The position numbers and the translations under genes are program-made. Under the pieces are notes generated by a model. It worked only from the letters and a program-made list of their open reading frames with translations. It searched no databases and was not told the origin of the DNA. This document shows, one piece after another, positions 52,592 through 61,900 of a stretch of DNA of 64,000 nt (positions are counted from its first letter, which is position 1; the number at the start of each line of letters is the position of its first letter). Source of the DNA: Closterium sp. Naga37s-1 (Eukaryota > Streptophyta > Zygnematophyceae > Desmidiales > Closteriaceae); contig CANJKZ010001154.1 of the NCBI GenBank assembly GCA_947471745.1, positions 1,083,501-1,147,500 of the forward strand, written 5' to 3'.

Positions 52592-55415
52592 TGGCGAGGC
52601 AAAACGCCACATTTTGCGTCCCTCGTCTCCCCCTCCACCCCCCCCCTCCCCCCCCACCCCTTTCCTATTTTTCAAAACCCTAAAAGTCTTTGTTTGGCTG
52701 CTCAAGATAGCGTTCTCTTAGCGTCTTAGCGTTCTCTTACGAGTTGGAGCGTCCAACATCTGGATGAGAGCATCTAAAAACGCTAGACGTATCCTTTCCA
52801 ACATACGAGGGTCAGTGTCAATTTGTCAACCCCAAGGTTGCTTGTTTAAACTGCCAGTATGTGAAAATGTTACTTAAAATCAGCAATGTTGTTTCACTCT
52901 TCCTAAGAATTGATCGATATTTTTTCGTTCTGTCCACAATATAGCTTCAGCTACATGCCTTTGCTTTGCATGATGGATTCTGAACTTCCCATCCAGGCCA
53001 CATACTATCCCATCCAAGGCTTTGAGCGCACGCGGTTCAAGGGGTATGTGGGGCTCATGCTGGCAGTGCAGCGGCAGCCAGTGGTGGTTCACATTCAGGC
53101 ATCTGCTCCCACGTTCGCCGCTTATGATGGGGTGAGTGGAACTCATGTGACAAGGTAGTCATGAAGAATGAAGATGGTACGAAAGCATTACTGAAACATA
53201 AGGTCTCGTGCTACGAGGTGTACAAGGTTGAATGTGATAACCTAACCTAGCCTAGATCGAAGTGAAACCATCATGTTTTAACATAGGAGCGATGGGCACA
53301 CAACACAAGGGTGCTGAATACAGGAAAGTGTTTTCTGTATATCAATCTGCCGATTTATTGGGTGTGCATTTTTTTTTCCCAAATGTCAACAGTAAGTCAG
53401 GAAAGATTTTCTATGTTTGTGCCAAATCAACATCTTCGATCAATACGAGCAGACCGCGCTGTTCGCAGACAGAGTTTGACATCGATTTTGGTATCAATTA
53501 CAGCAAGCCGCACTTGCTCGCGCAACAAGTTCGCACTTGCTTGCGTCACCACTTTTTGGTGGTTCGCATTGGTTGCTGCTCGCAGTTGCTCCCACCACCT
53601 GGAGAGTGACGCGGCTGTTACTTGCTCTCGAACCAAATTCGCCAGTTGGTTTCGCCACTACCATATGTCCACGGTCCGAGGGTTTCCGGCACGTGGCGAA
53701 GAGCAAGCACGTATAACAGAATGAGTTCGCAAGCACTCGTGCAGCCATACCTTTTCATTCACGATTGGTCAAAATGTTTTGCGGACCGAGTTACTGATCG
53801 CCACTGAGTTCTCTCCCGCCCAATTGGAGCGAATCTAACTGCAACTTAAAAAAAATGGCGTGTAGAAACATTATCGGATCTGCACCGTCGAAATCGTATG
53901 CGCACATTTCTTGAAGCATTTCAATGGCGCATTGCAAGCACGCCAGACAACACAACATATGGAGGAAAATGTCAGAATGGTTGCATTGCATTTATCAAGA
54001 TTGAAACCTAAAAGAACATGCTAGTTTTGCTGAGAAAAAAACCAGGGATGTTATAAATGTATGTCTTGCAAAAGCAAATACCAAATGCACCTCGTTATCC
54101 TTCCACCTTGGTTGTTTTTTTTGGCACGACCAATGCTCTTGCGGCCACCTTTCCTCGCTAATTTGGTATTTGTGCTTCCCGTGCTCAATGCCAGACGTAC
54201 AAGTACCAGGACCCAGTGTGCTACACGGGCGAGCTGAACCACGTGGTGCTTGTTGTTGGCTACTCCGTTGCCGTGGGGGACAGTGTGCAGAAGCGTATTC
54301 CCCCTCCGTTTTGGATCATCCGCAACTCGTGGGGAACGGAATGGGGCTATAATGGGCACATGCGCATGGACATTCAGGGATTAGATGGCGTGTGTGGCAT
54401 CAACGTGCTGCCTGGCATCTACCCCATTGTCAAGAGTGAGTGAGGCATCGTACCCGTATCCAAGAACGAGGCATCCAACCCATTGTCTAGAGTGAGGCTT
54501 CTCCCAGATTGTCAAGATTGAAGCAACTACCTCATTGTCAAGAGTGAGATGTCTGCCTATCTACGACCCCCTTGTTTCCCCTCCAGTTCCCGGGGATCCA
54601 TGTGGCAAGAAGAGTTTCAAGGCGGATCAAGACGTCAATCCCACCTTCAGCCCGTGCGGTCGCTTCACGTGCAAGCCCTTCCCTAAAACTGACACCAACT
54701 CCTGCAGCAAGTGCACCCTCCCCAAGTCTGCCATACAGCCCTTTGTGGAGGTCCCTAATGGGTTTGGCTCCAACATATGCGTCTATGGTAAGTGAGACAT
54801 GCGTTTGCATTGCATTGCACTATGGTGTGGCATTGTTTAGAGTGGTGCATTTCACCACAATGTACTGCAAAAGGCCCATGTTTTTCGTTTCTAATTATAC
54901 CATATTCAGCCACGGTTTTCAGATCATATTTTCTCTCTTTCCCATCTGCCTTTCTTTCCTCTCTTGCAGTGGACGTGTGTGGGTCGCAATTGAAGAACCC
55001 CTGTGCCGTGGGCACTTGCATCAACAATGGCAACGGCTCCTACTCCTGCATCTGCCCTCCCAACCACGTTTCCACCCAAACCGTCGACGGCTTTCCAACC
55101 TGCGACCCAGGTGCTGCTTCTTTTACTTCCTTGCCTCAGCAGGATCTGCTCTTGTCATAAGAAGCACGCCCACACACACCCCCAGGACTAATGCGGGTAT
55201 TTAGTAGCGTTTCTTCCAAGGGTATCTCGGTTGAAACTTGGTTGAAACTTGAACTGTGTCATCCTCCCACCCCACTCCCTGCCCCCTCTCCAGACATTAA
55301 TACAGCAAACAGCTTCCCTCTTTTTCTCCCTTTCGCTTCCTCCCCACTCTTCAGCTGACAGCATTGCCACCAGCTTGGCAGTGAGTGGCAGCAACTGGGG
55401 CTGCTCCGACGTTCA

Positions 55416-55583
55416 CCCCCTCATGGGCCTCACCATTGCTGAGTTCATGCAGCAGAACCCGGTAAGAAGTGGGGTGGGGCACACGCTTACAAAATCTTTT
55501 GAGTCGACTCAAAAGCACCCTCATAGGCCACACCATTGCTGAGTTCATGCAGCAGAACCCGGTAAGCAGTGGGTGGGCTGCAC
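55416..55583. repeat. Tandem duplication of a gene B exon end and donor with palindrome at the junction
   Basis: Copy 1 (about 55416-55483) holds the 3' half of exon 55355-55461 and its GTAAG donor. Copy 2 (about 55516-55583) repeats CCCTCATRGGCC, CATTGCTGAGTTCATGCAGC, AGAACCCGGTAAG and beyond, at a 100-bp period. TTTTGAGTCGACTCAAAA (55497-55514) lies just before copy 2. Two equivalent donors result; copy 2 lacks an acceptor. Confidence 0.92.
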
Positions 55584-55666
55584 GCGTGGGAAAGCGATGC
55601 AGGTGGTTTTGATGGGAGGGGCTTGCTGGTTGTTTCAGGGGAGTGGCAGTGGAGGGCTGGGTGGAG

Positions 55667-56150
55667 AAAGACGCGTCCTGCGTCTAGGACGCATGCGTCC
55701 AGACGCAGCGTCTTAGACGCAGGACGCTAGAGGAGGGCCTTTAGGACGCATGAAAAGACGCATGCCCGGGCAGGGCAAAAAAAACCCCCCGGGCAGCCGA
55801 AAAATGATGTTGTAGGGTATGGGAAGGGGGGGGGGAAGGACGATGCACACATTTGAGGCAAAATCGTCCTCTTCAAATTTCCAGGGTTTAGGGTTTACGA
55901 AGGAGAATTGTCTTGGTAAACCCTCTAGGGTGTTTTTGATGGTCGAAATGGGTTAGGGGGGGTCGACATGACGCGAAATTGACGTCGCGTCGAAATCGTT
56001 AGGGTCAATTTCGCGCTGGGGCAACAATTTTTTTTCCGGTCAGCCCGGAAAAAATATACAGGGTGCGTCCTGCGTCTGGACGCGCGTCTTGCGTCTCTGC
56101 GTCTGGACGCAGCGTCCAGACGCAGGACGCAGCAGGACGCGTGCGTCTTT
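55667..56150. mobile_element. GACGC-family MITE, copy 1 (gene B intron)
   Basis: 484-bp element starting AAAGACGCGTCCTGCGTC and ending GACGCGTGCGTCTTT. Both ends hold nested inverted GGACGC/GCGTCC motifs. Interior GCCCGGGCAGGGC, GGGCAGCC and CGGTCAGCCCG segments are shared with copy 2 at 60687-61331. Flanking GTGGAG and CTCCAC are inverted; a direct GGTGGAG also occurs at both sides, so the target duplication is ambiguous. Confidence 0.75.
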
Positions 56151-56166
56151 CTCCACTCAGGTGGAG

Positions 56167-56257
56167 GGCATGCATAGATGTTATCCGCACTTTTAGGGCC
56201 TAGTTTTGAGGCGCCTCAAAACTAGGCATGCATAGATGTTATCCGTACTTTTAGGGC
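56167..56257. repeat. 58-bp-period duplication with a perfect 28-bp palindrome, gene B intron
   Basis: GGCATGCATAGATGTTATCC...TTTTAGGGC at 56167-56199 recurs at 56225-56257 with one mismatch. The spacer is CCTAG + TTTTGAGGCGCCTCAAAA + CTAGG (56199-56226), a perfect palindrome. Confidence 0.93.
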
Positions 56258-57647
56258 TTCCACATAATGAAGTTGAAGGCCTCATGCTCGTGATGTGGGG
56301 CTGCATCTTGCAGGCTCTCGACTGCTCGAAGCCGCTGCTACTGAATGCGGTGCTCCAGCTCGGCGGCTCTCCTGTCGTCCCCTGCACTGCCTTCTTCTAC
56401 GCCCTCTCTGTGAGCTCCCGGGCTTGCGTTGAACCATTTATAGGGATTGTGAATGCAGATAGGTCAGCTGGTTGCTGCGTGAACATCAGTGAGGGGGCGT
56501 GAGCAGACATTGATATCTTGGGTGTTGCAGTTGAGGGAGGTACTAAGATGCCACAGTTGATGTTTATCGCAAATTTGACGCTTCCCCTACTACACTACTG
56601 GCTCACAGAACCAGGCACGATTATCTACAGATTCATCACATCCCTTTCACATCAGCACAACCATTACATGCACTTGGCACTTGCAAACCTCAAGGGCCAA
56701 TGAGTCATCCCTCAACTCTTTTCTCCCCTTGTTGAACCCTCCAGGGCGACACGTGTGATTCCATCGCCGCCTTGCTCATCCGGTCCCAGTCGGACCTTCT
56801 CGCAATCAACCCCGGGCTGAGCTGCGAGCAGGGCATCAAGGCGGGCCGATCCGTATGCGTTGAGCGCAGCGCCACATTTGCTTTCACCGTCCCACAGTGC
56901 CTCAAGTTCACCATGCTCACAGCACAGGACACGTGTGCGCAGCTTCTGGCGAGGACAGGAGAATCTGGAGAGGTGGGGGCATCTGCGTGGGACGAGCTCT
57001 ACCGCAACAACCCCGGCCTCGTCTGCTCCAACACCGTCTCGACAAGTACCTCTGCTCTTGGCAGCAGTGGTGACGTCCAGGTGAGCTGTGCGAAGCCGTA
57101 TTACGGATGGTTTTGGTCTTTGGCATTTGAGAGCATGGCAGCATCAAATTGTTGCAATCTGTTTAGTTTTGGTCGCTGTGTCTGGTAAGGTCCAGATTTG
57201 CACACCACCTTTGTGATCGTCATAAAGGTGTAAGCAACCAAAGTGATCCGGTCTTTGACGCAATTGTGTGCACCGGCATGCCTGCTATAAATGACAAGTA
57301 CCATGCGTCTTATCCTTGCACCTTCTCTTCAAAATTTTACATTAGTCAAACTTCACACTTCCAGTCTTATCCTCTCTCCAATCTTTTTGCCACTCTTTTC
57401 CCTTTCCTCTCCTCTCATTAACACCTTGCTGCTCCCCCAGGTGTGCCTCAAGGCGGACTACTGGTCGTTTACACTCGGTCGGTGCAACAAAGGCCGCTCC
57501 AAGTCGGTGTCGCCATCGCTGACTTGTTCAGGCGCTTATGCCTTCTATGGCGGCACCGCGAGCGAAGCAGCTGCCATGTTTTCAGACTACAACGGCAATG
57601 CCTGTGCGAGGAATGTTGGATCCAAGTACATCTGCGTGCCACACTAG

Positions 57648-58966
57648 TATGGTATCATGATTCCCCTGCCCGGGGCGTGCTACTTTGGGAGCAAGTGGGG
57701 TCGAATCGGTGCAAGGGCCTCTGTGCAGGGTCCATGTGAGGACCAGGATGTAGAAGTTAGAACTTGAAAGTTGTAGAACTTGAAATTGTGAAGTAGACTT
57801 TCAAAGGTTGGGTTCCAGCCAGGGCTGACGTTTCATTTTAAGCCTCCCTGATTCCGGGGAAAATTTTCCTTCTCTATTATGGGTGCACATTTTCCAGAAA
57901 AGCAGTACCCTGATTGCTCAGGGTTGTAAAGTAGTTAACACTGATTGTTCAGGGTCGAGACCTGAACATCCGAGTAGTAACGCGCGTTTTGTTACCGGGG
58001 AAAAAATCCCCACTCTCCATAAAGTCTGCGCGCTGTGTTTTCCCCACTCTCCCCACTCAAAATCAGGGAAAGCTAAACTATTACTCTGATTGGATCAGGG
58101 CTGAAAATTCAATAACTCTGAAATTTCAGTCTCCACGAAGTGGAAAGCCTGAAATCACCCTGAAATCAGGGTAATTACCCTGATAAAATCAGCCCTGGTT
58201 CCAGCTTCCACCCAGGGTTGGAGCTAGGAAGAAACCTCTATGAAGATCACACGGGGTTTAAAATGTGGTCTGATGTGATTGTCATGCGAAACATGTGTGG
58301 GTTTCTGGAAGTACTACATACATAAAGTGATTATATATATATACATACGTACATACATGTATGTATAATGCCTATGAGAAAATAATCGGGAGAAAATTGC
58401 CCGCAGCAAGTGGGCCTCCTCTATCGAAAGTACAGAACCATACCACCTGCACCTGGATAGATGCCTCCCCCCAGATACGGTCTAATAATTTACGGGAAAT
58501 TTAGGGGTGTGTCTACAAGCTCATGTGCCACATGTCACCAGCCGGCTGGAATGAGGCAACCCATACTGCAAACACACAGCCAGTCAAATTTATACGGTAG
58601 GTCTACATACGTGGAAGAGGACGACTCGGTCAGCACGGCAACCAGACCCAGACACGCCCGTCAGTTACCCACGAAACGTTGCGGGATGGGTTTCCTCAGG
58701 TGCATCCTAGATTGTGTAACGTGTGGGACAGTATTTGACTCGGCGACCGGCGTCTATATATCTCAACGCCACAGAGTTTCGCGGACCAATCCAGCCCAAC
58801 CTTCCTACCTTTTGAAACCTATGGTCCCCAGTTTTGAACGGGGAATTTCGCTAAGCCATTCTACATCCGCCGAGTATAAGTGGCGGTTTCTGCGGTTAAG
58901 TCTTCTGAGAGTTTGCGACGGATCACAGCGCCGCCAGTGCCGTTGCGGACGCAGCCAACTGTCGTA
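57648..58966. other. Intergenic region between genes B and C
   Basis: Apart from the MITE at 57820-58197 it contains a TATATATATACATACGTACA-type AT/GTA tract (about 58333-58370). TCTATATATCTC at about 58753-58764 is a TATA-like box some 210 bp before the gene C start codon. No other gene was recognised. Confidence 0.45.
57820..58197. mobile_element. hAT-type MITE, 378 bp
   Basis: Ends CAGGGCTGA...TCAGCCCTG (9-bp inverted repeats). Flanked by a perfect 8-bp target duplication GTTCCAGC (57812-57819 and 58198-58205), the hAT hallmark. The interior is rich in CCCTGATT/AATCAGGG subrepeats. No coding frame. It lies 172 bp after the gene B stop codon. Confidence 0.88.
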
Positions 58967-61900
58967 ATGCACCGACTCGGACGCCATTGGCGGACTCCAA
59001 CAAGTCTCAAGGAGGCGAACTCGTTGCGAGCCCGGATTGCAAGTAGTAGTAATGCGCGCACTAGTAGTAGTAGCAGCAGCACCAGTCGTACTAGCTATGA
59101 TGGGAAGGTTATGGCGCTTCCGCTTCTGCTCCTGGCGGCGTCATGCCTCGAGGCCATATCTTTTCCCCGCGCTGCTGCTGATGCAGTGACTGTCACCCTC
59201 CACCCCTCCCAAGGTAATATTTGAGGCGCCTCAAACATCGCTTCTGCTCCTGGCGTCGTTATGCCTCGAGGCCGTTTCTTTCCCGCGCGCTGCTGCAGAA
59301 GTGACTGTCACCCTCCACCCCTCCCAAGGTACCACCACTACTACTACGTTACACTTTGATCTGACCTGTTTCTGTTCTATTTTCTGTGCCATGCTAAGAG
59401 GATCTTTGGAGCAGTGGCGGCGTATGGTAACATCAACATCGTCCACGCAGATTCTCTGTCTCGTGATACATTGAACCTGGCCTGAATCATTGAATGTCTG
59501 CGACAGTCCTTGCCTCTCCTGTTTATCCGAAGCCAGTCGAACAGCCGAAGCCGAAGCCGGTCGAACAGCCGCTGTAGCTAGTCGGACCATCTGATTGCCG
59601 CTTCGCTCTTCAAGCCAGAGTCTTTGTAGTCGTGTGCTGATTCGTCCAGAGCGACTCCGTCGCCCGCACTGAGTTGCTGGCTCCTCCTCTTCTCATTCCA
59701 CCTGCGTCATTGTTTTCGGCCCCGCTCTTTCCCCAGTTCTTCCATTCCCCTGACATCATCCACGTAATTCACCTCATAGCTCACGCCCGTATCTGCTTGC
59801 ACGTTGTTTGACATTTGTGCCGAATTCGCACCCCGTTACAGTCACACCCCTGCTGGACTGCCAGAAGGAGTGGGGCATGACGATGGAGGGGTGGGCAGAA
59901 GGAGGCGCGTGCTTGGAGGAGCAAGCGTTCATAGCTCAGGCTCTGAACGGTTTTTTTGAGCCCAACTGGCCCAAGCCCAGAGGCATTCTGTGCGATGTGG
60001 ACGGTATGGTGACCATACTGTGAGTCACGCAGTGTTTTTGCTTCCAGGAAACCAATTCAGGTTGTTGATGGAAGTGTTGTCTCTATTCAAGGAGGCAAAA
60101 TTGCTTTCAATGCACTAGCTTGTAACGCCGTTGGGCTAGTGTAAAGGAAATACACTGCGCCTACAGAACATCCGTGTTTTGATTGACCCAGTGGGGAGCG
60201 AGGAGTTATAGTGGAATCACACCCTTAAGTTCAAATCCTGGCTGTTCCACATTTTCCGCTAGTAGCGAGAAGAACTCGAATGTGGTTGCCAGGCTTGAAC
60301 CCAGCGAACGATCCACTGCTGGCTTCGTCCACCAGGCAAAGTTGCTGTTTAGCCCAGCAAAATTGAGGTCCCTGTGGCGATTTTTGAGGCGCCTCAAAAA
60401 TCGTCTCTGGCCTCGTTCACCAGGCAACATCGCTGTTTAGCTCAGCAAAATTGAGGTCCCTGAGGGAGCCAACTCTCTGAAGTTTTGAACCAACAAGGAC
60501 GTGACGAGTGTAACGCCTGTGGGCTAGTGTTAAGGGCATTCACTGTGCTTGAATAACACCCTCGTTTTGACCCAGTGGGTAGCGAGGTGTTATATAGCTA
60601 GCTGCCATCCGATCAATAAAATCAAGGTATCATGGATTTTGGTGCTATTAAGAAAATTACTAAAATCAAACATTGATATATTGCAAAAGACGCGTCCTGC
60701 GTCTAGGACGCTTGCGTCCAGACGCAGCGTCTTAGACGCAGGACGCTTCTTTGGGCCCTGTGAGACGCTGAAAAAGACGCATGCCCGGGCAGGGCAAAAA
60801 AACGTCTGGGCAGCCAAAAAAACATGCTATAGGGCATGGGAAGGAGGGGGGGAGAAAGACGTACCACACATTTGAGGCAAAAATTTCCCCATCCAACATA
60901 TTTTCCCCCATAAACAGGTTCCCCAAGAGTCACACATGGTCTAGGGTTTTTGAAAGAGAATTGAAGGATCTAAACCCTCTAGGGTTTTTTAAGGAGAATT
61001 GAAGGAGCTAAACCCACTCGGGTTTTTTAGGGAGAATTGAAGTGAGCTTGAGATATGGAGGCAAATGAAGTGTTTGTGCTCCTACAAGTACTTGGTGGTG
61101 GACCACAATGGTTGGGGGGGTTTTCAAACTTGGTTGGAGGGCGGTTTTCCAAGGTCGAAATGGGTGTTGGGGGAGTCAAAATTTCGCGAAATTGACATTC
61201 GCGACGAAAGCGCGAATGTCAGTTTCGCGCTGGGCAATTTTTTTTCCCGGTCAGCCCGAAAAAAAAACGGCGTGCGTCCTGCGTCTGGACGCAGCGTCCA
61301 AACGTAGGACGCACGACGCGCCCAGCGTCTTTTGCAACATAATAGTTGCACTAGTGACGCATGGCGACGATAGTGAGAGTGACGCATGGTGATGCTAGTC
61401 ATCACTCACCATACTAAAGGGCATGCCCTGGGCACCGTGAGCACCCCTGAGGTATGGTGACCGTGACATGCGAGCTCGTACATGTGATGTGATGGCACAA
61501 GGTAGACATGAGCACAAGGGCGAACAGGTTTGTTTTTTTTGCTTAAATTGTTCGCCGAACAGTGTTCGATGTTCGCCCGAACACGTTCGTGTTCGGGCCG
61601 CTGCTGCAATTTGCCCCGGTTTGTTTTTTTTGCTTAAATTGTTCGCCGAACAGTGTTCGATGTTCGCCCGAACACGTTCGTGTTCGGGCCGCTGCTGCAA
61701 TTTGCCCCGCGACGAACACGAACGTATTCGAGGTTCGCCCGAACACGCCTTCACAGGCGAACGGCGAACACGTGTTTTTGCTTAAAGTGTTCGCCGAACC
61801 AAACAGTGTTCGGTTCGGCAAACGGATGTGTTCGTCTAGGGGCGAACACGAACATGTTCGTGTTCGCCCCTTGCTCATCCCTAGCACAAGGGCATGCCGC

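Larger units (their letters stand above)
38813..57647 (+). pseudogene. Gene B: LRR / legume-lectin / papain-like protease / EGF / LysM gene, disrupted
   Basis: Exons: 38813-39065, 39343-39498, 39679-39750, 40503-40574, 40952-41343, 41748-42420, 42825-42869, 43325-43501, 43671-43696 (cut), then 52162-52373, 52997-53131, 54195-54435, 54587-54787, 54970-55110, 55355-55461, 56314-56409, 56745-57080, 57441-57647. The first exon carries a signal segment (MTAQLLLLTACLAGLSF). LRR exons follow, then a Cys-rich EGF-like module, then a legume-lectin domain with RSIAVEFDTF and GDHVGLDIKG. The C1A protease has the Cys site DACWAFAVVASIEAAYG, His (LNHVVLVVGYS) and Asn (FWIIRNSWG) sites. EGF and LysM exons are as in gene A. 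Three lesions: a 2-nt loss near 39447 in exon 2, a 1-nt gain in the G8 run at 42221-42228 of the lectin exon, and the Gypsy element at 43698-51772 inside exon 9. The protease segment before the Cys (DWR region) is absent. The 3' half after the insertion is open. Confidence 0.82.

Noticed and set aside
55667..56150. GACGC repeats as a tandem satellite
   Set aside because: They occur as terminal inverted blocks around a shared unique interior, and a second copy at 60687-61331 has the same plan, so this is a dispersed element.
4327..60400. The recurrent palindrome as a sequencing adapter or cloning linker (it contains SalI or NarI sites)
   Set aside because: Two centre sequences, varied outer arms, decayed copies and flanking duplications with up to about 15% divergence argue against a linker, though raw reads should still be checked.
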